Shown here in pieces: positions 1 to 8,599 of a stretch of DNA of 54,447 nt (position 1 is its first letter; each line of letters begins with the position of its first letter). A model generated the notes under the pieces. That model was not told the origin of the DNA and searched no databases. It saw nothing but the letters and a program-made list of their open reading frames with translations. The translations under genes were made by a program, and so were the position numbers. Location of the stretch: contig QBLY01000018.1 of the NCBI GenBank assembly GCA_003241895.1, positions 1-54,447 of the forward strand, written 5' to 3'. The DNA comes from Lysobacteraceae bacterium (lineage in GTDB: Bacteria; Pseudomonadota; Gammaproteobacteria; Xanthomonadales; Xanthomonadaceae).

Positions 1-34
1 GCGTTAGCTGGCGGCCCCGACCCGGCCACCCCGC

Positions 35-2488
35 ATGCCCGCCTCCAGCGAAATCGCCCTGCACCGCCACGCCACCGGCCTGCTGCCGGTGCCCGAGAAA
101 ACCTCTCAGGCCCTCACCGCGCGGCTCGGGAAGAAATACGCCGACCGCATCACCGGCATCATCCACCTCCCCGGGCGCGAGGGCGCTTACGCGCCCTTCC
201 CCGGCGACCTGCCCGCAGCGCTCGCAGCCGCGCTGCGGGCGCGCGGCATCACCCGGCTCTACAGCCACCAGGCCGAGGCCTGGGCCGCCACCCAGCGCGG
301 CGAGCACACGGTCATCGTCACGCCCACCGCCTCAGGCAAGACGCTTTGCTACACGCTGCCGGTGGTGGCGGCGGCCATGCACAAGAAAGCCAAGGCGCTG
401 TACCTGTTCCCCACCAAGGCGCTGGCGCAGGACCAGGTGGCCGAGCTGCTGGAGTTGAACAAGGCCGGCAACCTCGGCGTGCGCGCCAACACCTTCGACG
501 GCGACACGCCCGGCGACGCCCGCCAGGCCATCCGCCTGCATGGCGACATCGTGGTGTCCAACCCCGACATGCTGCACCAGGGCATCCTGCCCCACCACAC
601 CAAGTGGGCGCAGTTCTTCGAGAACCTGCAGTACGTGGTCATCGATGAAATCCACACCTACCGCGGCGTGTTCGGCTCGCACCTGGCCAACGTGCTGCGG
701 CGGCTCAAGCGGGTGTGCGCGTTCTACGGCGCCAACCCGCAGTTCATCCTGTGCTCGGCCACCATCGGCAACCCGCAGGCGCACGCCGAGGCGCTGATCG
801 AAGCGCCGGTGACGGCCGTCACCCAAAGCGGCGCGCCCACCGGCGACAAGACCGTGCTGCTGTGGAACCCGCCGGTGGTGAACCCCGACCTGGGGCTGCG
901 CGCGTCGGCACGTTCGCAAAGCAACCGCATCGCCCGCCTGGCGATAAAGTCGGGGCTCAAGACCCTGGTGTTCGCGCAGTCGCGCACCATGGTCGAGGTG
1001 CTCACCAAGTACCTCAAGGACGTGTTCGACCACGACCCCCGCAAGCCGCCGCGTATCCGCGCCTACCGCGGCGGCTATCTCCCGACCGAACGCCGCGCTG
1101 CAGAGCGCGACATGCGCGCCGGCCGCATCGACGGCATCGTCAGCACCAGCGCGCTGGAGCTGGGCGTGGACATCGGTTCGCTGGACGTGGTGGTGCTCAA
1201 CGGCTACCCCGGCTCGATCGCCGGTACCTGGCAGCGGCTGGGCCGCGCGGGACGTCGCCAGCAGGCCTCGCTCGGCGTGCTTGTGGCCAGCTCCGACCCG
1301 CTGGACCAGTACCTGGTGCGCCACCCGGAATTCTTCGAAGGCGCGCCGCCCGAACACGCGCGCCTGCACGCCGACCAGCCGCTGATCCTGCTCGACCACA
1401 TCCGCTGCGCCGCGTTCGAACTGCCCTTCCTGCGCGGCGAAACCTTCGGCCCCGTGGACGCCACGCCCTACCTGGAGCTGCTGGCCGAAACCGACGTGCT
1501 GCACTACGAAGGCGAGCGCTGGGAGTGGATCGCCGACAGCTACCCGGCCAACGCGGTGGGCCTGCGTTCGGTGGCCGACGGCAATTTCGTGGTGGTGGAC
1601 CGCAGCGAGGGCAAGCAGGTGATCATCGCCGAGGTGGACTACAGCGCCGCCGCGCTCACGCTGTACGAAGGCGCCATCCACATGGTGCAGTCGGTGCCCT
1701 ATCAGGTGGAGAAGCTCGACTGGGACGGCCGCAAGGCCTTCGTCACCCGCACCCATGTTGACTACTACACCGACGCCATCGACTACACCAAGCTCAAGGT
1801 GCTCGAACGCTTCGACGGCGCCATCGCCGGCCAGGGCAGCAGCCACCACGGCGAGGTGCACGTGGTGCGGCGCGTGTCGGGCTACAAGAAGATCCGCTAC
1901 TACACCCACGAGAACATCGGCTACGGCCCGGTTACCCTGCCCGACCAGGAGCTGCACACCACGGCCATCTGGTGGCAGCTGCCCTCGGCGGTGCTGGATG
2001 CGGAATTCACCTCGCGCCAGGACGCGCTGGACGGCTTCCTGGGCGCGGCCTACGCCCTGCACATCGTCGCCACGGTGTCGGTGATGGCCGAAGCGCGCGA
2101 CCTGCACAAGGCCGTGGGCAGTGGCGACGGCGCCTGGTTCGCTTCCTCCGACGGCCGTGGCCGCGGCCAGCTGCGCGGCGGCGACGGCAAGCCGATGGAC
2201 CCGGCCGCCCCCGAGCACTTCATCCCCACCGTGTACCTGTACGACGCCTACCCCGGCGGCATCGGCCTGAGCGAACCGCTGTACCTGCGCCGCACCGACC
2301 TGCTGCAGCGCGCACGCGACCTGCTGGCCGCCTGCGACTGCCCCGCCGGCTGCCCCGCCTGCGTCGGCCCGGTGCTGGCCACCGACGAAACCTCCGTCGC
2401 GCCCCCCAAACACCTCGCCGCCCTTATCCTCGCCCTGCTGGCAGGAACGGGGTCAAGTTCACTTTCCGGGGACCAGGCGCATGGCTGA
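35..2488 (+). CDS. mrfA: DEAD/DEAH-box helicase with C-terminal DUF1998 zinc region, MrfA-like
   Basis: An 817-residue superfamily 2 helicase. The Walker A motif TPTASGKT is at about residues 96-103 and a DEIH box (VIDEIHTYRG) is near residue 208, followed by a helicase C-terminal domain with GRAGRR. The C-terminal half carries four clustered cysteines (CDCPAGCPAC, about 768-777), as in DUF1998/MrfA proteins. In Bacillus, MrfA (YprA) is a 3'-5' DNA helicase that works with the MrfB nuclease in mitomycin-damage repair. Here the next gene is exactly such a nuclease and overlaps it by 8 bp, which strongly supports the assignment. No clear Shine-Dalgarno is visible before the ATG, and the window edge is only 34 bases away. 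Role in this organism is inferred from the family. Confidence 0.85.
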   Translation: MPASSEIALHRHATGLLPVPEKTSQALTARLGKKYADRITGIIHLPGREGAYAPFPGDLPAALAAALRARGITRLYSHQAEAWAATQRGEHTVIVTPTASGKTLCYTLPVVAAAMHKKAKALYLFPTKALAQDQVAELLELNKAGNLGVRANTFDGDTPGDARQAIRLHGDIVVSNPDMLHQGILPHHTKWAQFFENLQYVVIDEIHTYRGVFGSHLANVLRRLKRVCAFYGANPQFILCSATIGNPQAHAEALIEAPVTAVTQSGAPTGDKTVLLWNPPVVNPDLGLRASARSQSNRIARLAIKSGLKTLVFAQSRTMVEVLTKYLKDVFDHDPRKPPRIRAYRGGYLPTERRAAERDMRAGRIDGIVSTSALELGVDIGSLDVVVLNGYPGSIAGTWQRLGRAGRRQQASLGVLVASSDPLDQYLVRHPEFFEGAPPEHARLHADQPLILLDHIRCAAFELPFLRGETFGPVDATPYLELLAETDVLHYEGERWEWIADSYPANAVGLRSVADGNFVVVDRSEGKQVIIAEVDYSAAALTLYEGAIHMVQSVPYQVEKLDWDGRKAFVTRTHVDYYTDAIDYTKLKVLERFDGAIAGQGSSHHGEVHVVRRVSGYKKIRYYTHENIGYGPVTLPDQELHTTAIWWQLPSAVLDAEFTSRQDALDGFLGAAYALHIVATVSVMAEARDLHKAVGSGDGAWFASSDGRGRGQLRGGDGKPMDPAAPEHFIPTVYLYDAYPGGIGLSEPLYLRRTDLLQRARDLLAACDCPAGCPACVGPVLATDETSVAPPKHLAALILALLAGTGSSSLSGDQAHG
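2447..2477. repeat. possible REP-like half element at the mrfA/mrfB junction
   Basis: The last coding bases of mrfA contain GGGGTCAAGTTCACTTTCC, which looks like one arm of the GGGTCA...CACTTTCC family of extragenic repeats seen in many proteobacteria near RAYT transposases. It encodes the unusual tail GTGSSSLSGDQAHG and lies just upstream of the mrfB start. I see no opposing arm in the window. The assignment rests on resemblance only. Confidence 0.25.
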
Positions 2489-3395
2489 CGTGATCGAGAA
2501 ACTGCGCGGCCTGCAGCGGCAGGCGGGCCTGGCCGTGCGCGTGCCGGTGCTGCCAATGCAGCCCGTGCAGCCCATGGTGCCTGCGGTCGGCCGCCGGCCC
2601 GAAGTGCCCGAACACATCCGGCGCCTGCTCGGCATCCGCGCCAAGGCCCTGGCGCCGCGCATCGCCGCGCCGCGCCCGATGGCCACCGACCGCCACGTGC
2701 CGGGCGAAGAAATCGCGCCCGGCCTGCACTACACCGAGGAACACATCGGCTGGCACGACACGCCCGCGGTGCTTGACGCCAGCTTCGCGAAGCTCGGACC
2801 GATCCAGCGCGAACGCCTGCTGTTTTTCGACACCGAAACCACGGGCCTTGCCGGCGGTACCGGCACCCGCGCCTTCATGATCGGCGCCGGCGACTGGCGC
2901 GACGGCGGCCTGCGTCTGCGCCAGCTCACCATCACCACCCTGGCCGCCGAAGCGGACATGCTGCGCACCTTCGCCGGCTGGTTGGCGCCGGGCACGGCGC
3001 TGGTGAGCTACAACGGCAAGTGCTACGACGCGCCGCTGCTCAACACCCGCTACCGGCTGGCGCGCCAGCCCAGCCCGCTCACCGGCCTGCTGCACCTGGA
3101 CCTGCTGCACCCGGCACGCCGCCGCTGGAAAGGCCGCTGGGAAAACTGTCGCTTGGGCACGCTGGAACGGCGCGTGCTGGACATCGTGCGCGACGACGAC
3201 CTGCCGGGTTCAGAAGCGCCGCGCGCCTGGCTGGACTACCTGCGCGGCGGCTCGGCGCGCGACCTGCGCCGCGTGGCCGAACACAACGCCCAGGACCTGC
3301 GCAGCCTGGCCGCGCTGTGCCTGCACCTGTCCGAACTGGCGCTCGATGGCAGCGCCGAGCCCGCGGGCGCAGCGGTGCCAGACCCGGGGTCATAG
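2481..3395 (+). CDS. mrfB: DEDDh exonuclease, MrfB/YprB-like
   Basis: A 304-residue ribonuclease-H-like nuclease. The exonuclease I motif FFDTETTGLAGGTG (acidic DxE at about residues 116-118) is followed by YNGKCYDAPLL (ExoII region) and by RVAEHNAQDLRSLAAL, the HxAxxD ExoIII region. The family is the partner of MrfA helicase in Bacillus, where it degrades DNA during mitomycin-damage repair. The ATG overlaps the end of mrfA by 8 bp, so the two are probably translated together. The protein is shorter than Bacillus MrfB (about 413 residues) and ends soon after the nuclease domain, so the C-terminal TPR-type extension of that protein appears to be missing. Function is inferred from motifs and pairing. 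Confidence 0.8.
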   Translation: MADVIEKLRGLQRQAGLAVRVPVLPMQPVQPMVPAVGRRPEVPEHIRRLLGIRAKALAPRIAAPRPMATDRHVPGEEIAPGLHYTEEHIGWHDTPAVLDASFAKLGPIQRERLLFFDTETTGLAGGTGTRAFMIGAGDWRDGGLRLRQLTITTLAAEADMLRTFAGWLAPGTALVSYNGKCYDAPLLNTRYRLARQPSPLTGLLHLDLLHPARRRWKGRWENCRLGTLERRVLDIVRDDDLPGSEAPRAWLDYLRGGSARDLRRVAEHNAQDLRSLAALCLHLSELALDGSAEPAGAAVPDPGS

Positions 3396-3434
3396 CCGGG
3401 GCGTCGTCGCCAGACGGAGCGTGCGGTAAGCGGG

Positions 3435-3962
3435 CTATTCCTTGGCGGGGGCGGGGGCGGGCGCCGCGGCCTCGACCATCGCCTTCTCGATCTCGGCCTG
3501 GAGCTTGGGCATCATTTCCATCGCCATGCTCTGGCCCACCTTCATGCTGCGCTCCATCAACACCGGCTGCTTGGCCTGCATCGAGGCGCCGGCCGGTGAA
3601 CGGTAGTAGGCCAGCGCGCCATCAATTTCAGCGTCGGTCAGCACTTCCTGGTAGATGGCGCTGTAGCGCGGCCCCAGCGTTTCCCAGGCCATCATCTGCG
3701 CGAACGCCTTACTCATCGCATCATTCATGGCCTGGGTGCGGGACATCTGCGCGGCCGTCAGGCCTTCCTGCTGGGCACGTGCTCGGAAGGAGTCGTCAAC
3801 CATCTTTGCCATGAGTCCCTGCATCTGCACGACGTTGCCCTTGACGTCCAGCACGTCCATCAGCTCCTCGACCTTCTCGGCGCTGGCGGCGTGGGCGGCG
3901 GTGAACGGCAGGCACAAGGCCAGGGCGAGGGCAAGGGTGGAGCGGGTCCGGTCAATGCGCAT
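3435..3962 (-). CDS. DUF2059 domain secreted protein
   Basis: A 175-residue protein with an N-terminal signal peptide (hydrophobic ALALALCLPFTAAHA, cleavage near residue 25). The rest is a helical DUF2059 domain, containing the family-like stretch LTDAEIDGALAYYRSPAG and ending in a short Ala/Pro tail. DUF2059 proteins are periplasmic or envelope proteins of unknown biochemical role. A good Shine-Dalgarno (AAGGA) lies six bases before the ATG. It is transcribed toward mrfB and lies downstream of the osmC-like gene on the same strand, 141 bp apart with a hairpin between them, so the two are probably separate units. Confidence 0.75.
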   Translation of the reverse strand: MRIDRTRSTLALALALCLPFTAAHAASAEKVEELMDVLDVKGNVVQMQGLMAKMVDDSFRARAQQEGLTAAQMSRTQAMNDAMSKAFAQMMAWETLGPRYSAIYQEVLTDAEIDGALAYYRSPAGASMQAKQPVLMERSMKVGQSMAMEMMPKLQAEIEKAMVEAAAPAPAPAKE

Positions 3963-4008
3963 TTGGAATCCTTCTTCGGTTCAATTCTGACGTGCGGCTT
4001 ATTCCGCT

Positions 4009-4030
4009 CCATGCCCAGGGCGGGGCATGG
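4009..4030 (-). terminator. hairpin between osmC-like and DUF2059 genes
   Basis: CCATGCCC at 4009-4016 pairs perfectly with GGGCATGG at 4023-4030 across a six-base loop. On the minus strand it follows the osmC-like stop and precedes the DUF2059 start. There is no T-run, so it is only terminator-like. Confidence 0.3.
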
Positions 4031-4103
4031 AAAGACTACCGCAGGCTCCACTTCCGGGTGGGGCCGCCCCAGGGCAGCCCCTTCATTCCTGCCGCGCGGT
4101 GCA

Positions 4104-4541
4104 TCAGCTGCGAAGCTTGGCTTCCAGCGTTATCTCGGAAACCGAGGCCAGGGCCTTGGACAGCGGGCAGTTCTTCTTCGCGCCCTCGGCGATTTCCTGG
4201 AACTTGGCCTGGTCGATGCCGGGCACGCTGGCCTCGAGCACCAGCCGGATGCGATCAATCCTGAAGCCCTCGCCTTCCTTGGCCAGGCGAACATGCGCCC
4301 GGGTGTCGACCATCGTCGTCGCAAAGCCCGCTTCGTCGCAGGCGAAGGAAAAAGCCATGGTGAAACAGGCCGCATGGGCGGCGGCGAGGATTTCCTCGGG
4401 ATTGGTGCCCGAACGGTCGTCGCCGAAACGACTGCCGAAACCGTAAGGATAGGAACGCAGGGCCTCGGTGTCGGTGCTGATCTTGCCGACGCCTTCCTTG
4501 CCACGGCCTTCCCAATGCACGCTTGCGTTTTTCTCGCTCAT
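4104..4541 (-). CDS. OsmC family peroxiredoxin
   Basis: About 145 residues with the OsmC layout: an N-terminal strand region, the first redox cysteine in AAHAACFTMAFS and the second in KKNCPLSKAL. Proteins of this family reduce organic hydroperoxides using the two cysteines. The sequence EALRSYPYGFGSRFGDDRSGTNPEE matches the substrate-pocket region of OsmC rather than the Ohr subgroup. Two ATG codons lie side by side; AGGAG sits four bases before the first and seven before the second, so I start at the second (4541). It lies alone between two leftward units. Cytoplasmic location is expected because no signal peptide is present. Confidence 0.85.
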   Translation of the reverse strand: MSEKNASVHWEGRGKEGVGKISTDTEALRSYPYGFGSRFGDDRSGTNPEEILAAAHAACFTMAFSFACDEAGFATTMVDTRAHVRLAKEGEGFRIDRIRLVLEASVPGIDQAKFQEIAEGAKKNCPLSKALASVSEITLEAKLRS

Positions 4542-4640
4542 CATCGCTCTCCTCTGGGTGGGAACGACCTTTATGCCTGCCCCCGCCTGAATCGCGCCCG
4601 CAGGCCCGGGTTCACGGCGCGGGCGCGCCGTGCCGCCAAC

Positions 4641-5228
4641 TCAAGGCCGCCAGTAGCGGAAGAACGTCTCAAGCGAATGCGCAAGGTTGTCGTTGGCGGT
4701 CTTGAGCGCGCTGATATCCATCATCACCAAGCGTAGGCAGGGCCCCGCCTCGCCCCCGTCGAACAGGCGCGCCTGCGCCCTTACGTGTACCGGCGCGGCG
4801 CCCTCGGGCTGCACCTCCAGGGTTTCTTCCACCTGCCCGTCGCCAAGCAGGGCGCGATCGGCGAAGGCCGCGAACGCCTCGCGCGAGTCTTCGTGCACGA
4901 ACTGCGCCAGGCGATCGCCGACCAGCGCCTCGCGCTCGCCGCCAAGCAGGCGCGCGGCGGCCTGGTTGAGTTCAACCAACAGTCCACCCGCGCCCATGGT
5001 GAAGTAAGCCACCGGCGCGAAGTCATACAGGTCGCAGTAGCGGTCGCGCAGCGCGGTGAGTTCGGCGCAGGTGTGCACCAGCTGCTCGTTCTGCAGCTCG
5101 AGTTCGATCTGGTGGACCTGCAGTTCGTGCAGCAGGCGGTCGCCTTCGAGCGACGGCGGCGGCTCGGCGCGCTGCTGCGCCAGCGACTCGGCGAGACGGC
5201 GCAGTTCCAGCGGGATTCGGTCAGTCAT
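4641..5228 (-). CDS. small PAS-domain protein
   Basis: A 195-residue protein with one PAS domain. An N-terminal coiled segment (LLHELQVHQIELELQNEQL) leads into the PAS core (YDFAPVAYFTMGAGGLLVEL, then LLGGEREALVGDRLAQFV) and the chain ends soon after VMMDISALKTAND. No kinase, GGDEF or other output domain follows, so this is a stand-alone sensor or a partner for another protein. I start at the ATG at 5228, which overlaps the stop of the Crp-like gene by 8 bp; this suggests translational coupling. It is the last gene of the CheBR-Crp-PAS unit. The ligand is unknown. Confidence 0.75.
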   Translation of the reverse strand: MTDRIPLELRRLAESLAQQRAEPPPSLEGDRLLHELQVHQIELELQNEQLVHTCAELTALRDRYCDLYDFAPVAYFTMGAGGLLVELNQAAARLLGGEREALVGDRLAQFVHEDSREAFAAFADRALLGDGQVEETLEVQPEGAAPVHVRAQARLFDGGEAGPCLRLVMMDISALKTANDNLAHSLETFFRYWRP

Positions 5229-5946
5229 GCAGCGCCTCCAGCGGCATTGGCAACAAACGGTCGTACGCGCGTCGCACCTCGGCGTAGCACTCGCAGGTGT
5301 GCGCCTCCAGGCCGGCACGATCCACCAGGTGCACCAGGCCGCGCGTGTAGCTGATCAGGCCCTGCGCCTGCAGCTTGCCCGCCGCCTCGGTGACGCCTTC
5401 GCGACGTACGCCCAGCAGCTGCGCCATCTGCTCCTGGGTCAGCCGCAGGTCCTGGTCGTTGCAGCGGTCGAGCGCCAGCAGCAGCCAGCGGCTGAGCTGC
5501 TGGGGCACGCTGTGGTGGCGGTTGCAGACCGCGGTCTGCGCCATCTGCGTGGTCAGGGCCTGGATGTAGTGCAGTGCCCCGGTCTGCAGCACGCTGCCCG
5601 GCCACAGCTGGGCGTGCAGGTCATCGGCGTTCAGGCGCCAGGCCTCTCCCGCGCTCACCACTTCGGCGCGGACCAGGGTTCGCGCACCGCTCAGGAACAG
5701 GCTGATGCCAACGAAGCCCTCTTTCCCGACCAGGGCAACCGCGCTGGTGGCGCCGCTTTGGGTGACGTAGTTGAGTGCGATCAGGCCCGATATGGGGAAC
5801 AGGGCGTAATGCTGTGGACGGTCGGTTTCGCACAGCACTTCGCCGGCAACCAGCGGCACGCGGTGCAGCAGTGGCCGCAGCCGCGCAAGATCGGCGTCAG
5901 GCAGCGCCCGCAGCAGTCGGTTTCCGACGGGAGGGGCGTTGATCAT
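5221..5946 (-). CDS. Crp/Fnr-family transcriptional regulator
   Basis: A 241-residue regulator. The N-terminal two thirds form a cyclic-nucleotide-type beta-barrel (LPDADLARLRPLLHRV; GEVLCETDRP; VALVGKEGFVG). A C-terminal winged helix-turn-helix follows (LTQEQMAQLLGVRREGVTEA). The CNB pocket lacks the usual PGE..RAA phosphate-binding signature of true CRP, so the effector is probably not cAMP. The ATG overlaps the end of the CheB-CheR fusion by 4 bp and the stop overlaps the PAS gene by 8 bp, so all three are likely one operon. It may control that operon or stress genes, but the target is unknown. Confidence 0.82.
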   Translation of the reverse strand: MINAPPVGNRLLRALPDADLARLRPLLHRVPLVAGEVLCETDRPQHYALFPISGLIALNYVTQSGATSAVALVGKEGFVGISLFLSGARTLVRAEVVSAGEAWRLNADDLHAQLWPGSVLQTGALHYIQALTTQMAQTAVCNRHHSVPQQLSRWLLLALDRCNDQDLRLTQEQMAQLLGVRREGVTEAAGKLQAQGLISYTRGLVHLVDRAGLEAHTCECYAEVRRAYDRLLPMPLEALHD

Positions 5947-8555
5947 TTTGGCGGCACCAGGTCGGGCCGCTGGTTGGCGGTCACTTCGGCGAAGGTCACC
6001 ACCACCCCATCGATGGTGTGGTCGGAGATGCGGTAGGGAATGATGCGCACCCAGAAGGTGCTTCCATCACGGGTACGGGCCTCGCTTTCGGACACCAGCA
6101 GCGTGCGCAGCACGTTTTCGGCGTCGGCGACCAGGTCGACGGCCACCAGGTCGGTGACGATGTCCGACAGCAGCCTGCCGACGTCGCCGGGGATGAGCTT
6201 GAAGAAGCGGGTGGCGTGGGTGGTGAAGCGGCGCACCTTGAATTCACCGGTCAGGAAGATGGCCGCCAGCCCGGTGCCGTTGAGCAGGTTGACCATGTCG
6301 TTGCTGGCCCAGGACAGTTCGTCGAGGCGGGCATTGAGCTCGTGGTTCACCATCTGCAGCTCTTCGTTGGTGGACTGCAGCTCTTCCTTGGACGTGGTCA
6401 TCTCTTCGTTGGTGGACTGCAGTTCCTCGTTGGTGGACTGCAGCTCTTCGTTGCTGGACTTGAGCTCCTCCTGCGCGGTCTGCATTTCCTCGCGGTGCGA
6501 CCGGTTCTCCTCGTTCGCCTGCAGCAGCAGCGACTCGAGTTTTTCAGCCCGCGGGCTGCGCGGGCCCGGGCGACGGGACGCCGGCGCCGGCTCGGGCAGC
6601 TCGCTGAAAACGATCATCAACATGCTGCGCATCGACTCGGGCTGGTCGAGGTAATGCACCACCACGCGCGCCAGGTGGCCGCCGGCATCGTCGTCGATCC
6701 GCAGCGGGCCGATCGCCACGTCGGCCTTGTCGCGCGTCGCCTTTTGCAGGGCGGCGGCCAGCTCGTTGCGCAGGCTGGGACGGGCCATGGCGTGCACGTT
6801 CCAGTTGGCCTTGCCGGCGGCCGGCTCCAGGTAGCGGCCGGTGCGGCCGTTGATATAGACGATGTCGCCCAGGTGACCCACCAGCACCGCCGCCGGCGCG
6901 AACCGTTCCAGCAGCACCTGGTTGGCCATCGCCGCCAGGGTATTGCGCGGCGCATCCGGCGTCGGCCCTTCGGGCAGGCTGGGCAAGCGCGGCTCCGGTC
7001 GTGGCGGGAACGCCGCAAGACTGGCCCTCTCGACGCCTCCCATGCGGCGGAACAACCGCACCTTGCGATCGAAAGCCTCGAACTTCCCGCCAGCCGTACC
7101 GGCCGTCTCGGCGCTTCCCAGGAACAGCACGCCGCCGGGATTGAGACTGAAGTGGAACAGCGCCATCAGCCGCTTCTGCAGCTCGGGTTCGAAATAGATC
7201 AGCAGGTTGCGGCAGGTCAGCAGGTCGAGCTTGGTGAAGGGCGGGTCCAGGATCACGTCCTGCGGCGCGAACGTCACCATCTGCCGTATTTCCTTGCCCA
7301 CCCGGTAGCCGCTGTCGGTTTCGGTGAAGTAGCGCGCAAGCCTATCCAGCGGTATGTCGGCGGCGATGTTGGGCGGGAACAGGCCGGTGCGGGCCTTGGC
7401 GATGGCGTCGTCGTGCAGGTCGGTGGCGAAGATATGCAGGCTGAAACGGCCCTTGGGCTTGACCCGCTCCAGCGTCTCGCGGAAGGCGATCGCCAGCGAA
7501 TAGGCCTCCTCACCGGTTGAACAGCCCACCACCCAGGCGCGCAGCGCGGCGCCTCCCGGGTTCGCGGCGATCAGGCCTGGCAGCGCCTGCCGTTCAAGCA
7601 GGCCCCACGCGGCCGGATCGCGGAAGAAACTGGTGACGCCGATCAGCAGCTCCTTGAACAGCAGATCGATTTCCTGCGGGTTTGCCCGCAGGTAGTCCAC
7701 GTAGGCGTCGATGCGCGGCAGCTGGTGGATGGCCATGCGCCGCTCGATCCGGCGGTAGGCCGTGCTTTTCTTGTAGGCCGAGAAATCATGGCCCGTATGG
7801 TCGCGCAGCAGGGCTACGGCATGCTCGAGTGCGGAATCCGCGCTGCCATCCGGCTCCCCCACGCCGCCGGTGGCGGCGCCGGTGGCGGCGCCGCTGAAGT
7901 GCAGGATCGAAAGCAGCTGCTCGGCCAGTTCGGCCGGCGCCGCCACCACGTCCGCCGTGGCGCTTTCCAGCGCACTGCGCGGCATCGAATCGTATTTCGC
8001 GCTGGCCGGATCCTGCACCAGGGTCAGTCCGCCGGCTTCGCGGATCGCGCACAGGCCCAGGCTGCCGTCCGAGCCCATGCCCGAAAGCACGATGCCCACG
8101 CTCTTGGCGCCCCGTTCGGCGGCCAGCGACCGGAAGAAAGTGTCGATCGGAAGGCGCAGGCCCCGCGGCGCCTCCGGCTCGGAAAGCTGCAGGCGGCCCG
8201 CCGATACGCCCAAGTCGGCGTTGGGCGGGATCACGTACACCTGGTTGGGGGCCAGTTCCATGCCATGCACGACCTCCGTCACCGGCATGTCGGTGACGCG
8301 GCCGATCAGCTCGGGCAGCATGGTGGTGTGGGTGGGGTCGAGATGCTGCACCACCACGTAGGCGTTGCCGGTGTCCGGCGGCAGCTTGCGGAAGAACTCT
8401 TCTATCGCCTCCAGCCCGCCGGCGGAGGCGCCGATGCCGACCACGGCAAACGCCTCGCCCTTGCCAACCGGCGAATGGCCGGCGGCGGGCGCGGTCTCGG
8501 CGGCAACAGGCCCCGACCGGCGCTTGCGCGGCTTGGGGGCGCTCGGAAGCTTCAT
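5943..8555 (-). CDS. CheB-CheR-PAS fusion protein
   Basis: An 870-residue fusion. An N-terminal CheB methylesterase domain has the serine loop GIGASAGG (S44) and GMGSDGSLG. A CheR methyltransferase follows (TSFFRDPAAWGLL; VVGCSTGEEAYSLAIAF; LDLLTCRNLLIYFEPELQ). Then comes a PAS-like segment, a long coiled coil built from NEELQST-type heptads, and a last PAS domain ending near the C-terminus. No receiver or histidine kinase domain is present. Such fusions occur outside classical chemotaxis clusters, and no MCP, CheA or CheW gene is here. A TTG start at 8591 is possible; I prefer ATG 8555, which has GGGGA six bases upstream. It leads the Crp-PAS unit. Confidence 0.85.
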   Translation of the reverse strand: MKLPSAPKPRKRRSGPVAAETAPAAGHSPVGKGEAFAVVGIGASAGGLEAIEEFFRKLPPDTGNAYVVVQHLDPTHTTMLPELIGRVTDMPVTEVVHGMELAPNQVYVIPPNADLGVSAGRLQLSEPEAPRGLRLPIDTFFRSLAAERGAKSVGIVLSGMGSDGSLGLCAIREAGGLTLVQDPASAKYDSMPRSALESATADVVAAPAELAEQLLSILHFSGAATGAATGGVGEPDGSADSALEHAVALLRDHTGHDFSAYKKSTAYRRIERRMAIHQLPRIDAYVDYLRANPQEIDLLFKELLIGVTSFFRDPAAWGLLERQALPGLIAANPGGAALRAWVVGCSTGEEAYSLAIAFRETLERVKPKGRFSLHIFATDLHDDAIAKARTGLFPPNIAADIPLDRLARYFTETDSGYRVGKEIRQMVTFAPQDVILDPPFTKLDLLTCRNLLIYFEPELQKRLMALFHFSLNPGGVLFLGSAETAGTAGGKFEAFDRKVRLFRRMGGVERASLAAFPPRPEPRLPSLPEGPTPDAPRNTLAAMANQVLLERFAPAAVLVGHLGDIVYINGRTGRYLEPAAGKANWNVHAMARPSLRNELAAALQKATRDKADVAIGPLRIDDDAGGHLARVVVHYLDQPESMRSMLMIVFSELPEPAPASRRPGPRSPRAEKLESLLLQANEENRSHREEMQTAQEELKSSNEELQSTNEELQSTNEEMTTSKEELQSTNEELQMVNHELNARLDELSWASNDMVNLLNGTGLAAIFLTGEFKVRRFTTHATRFFKLIPGDVGRLLSDIVTDLVAVDLVADAENVLRTLLVSESEARTRDGSTFWVRIIPYRISDHTIDGVVVTFAEVTANQRPDLVPPK

Positions 8556-8599
8556 CGGCAATCCCCGGACATGGAGTTGGAGCATACGCAATATCCGGG

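Noticed and set aside
332-2413. Long open frame (693 codons) on the minus strand opposite mrfA; similar long frames opposite the exporter, CheBR, nrdJa and iorB genes
   Set aside because: High-GC DNA leaves antisense frames open; the translations are Val/His/Gly/Arg-biased without domains, and the opposite strand carries full family motifs.
6350-6480. Short direct repeats resembling a CRISPR array
   Set aside because: They encode the repeated NEELQST heptads of the coiled coil in the CheBR fusion; there are no spacers of constant size or cas genes.
8556-8591. Earlier TTG start for the CheBR fusion
   Set aside because: No Shine-Dalgarno; the ATG at 8555 has GGGGA at good spacing and avoids the promoter region.
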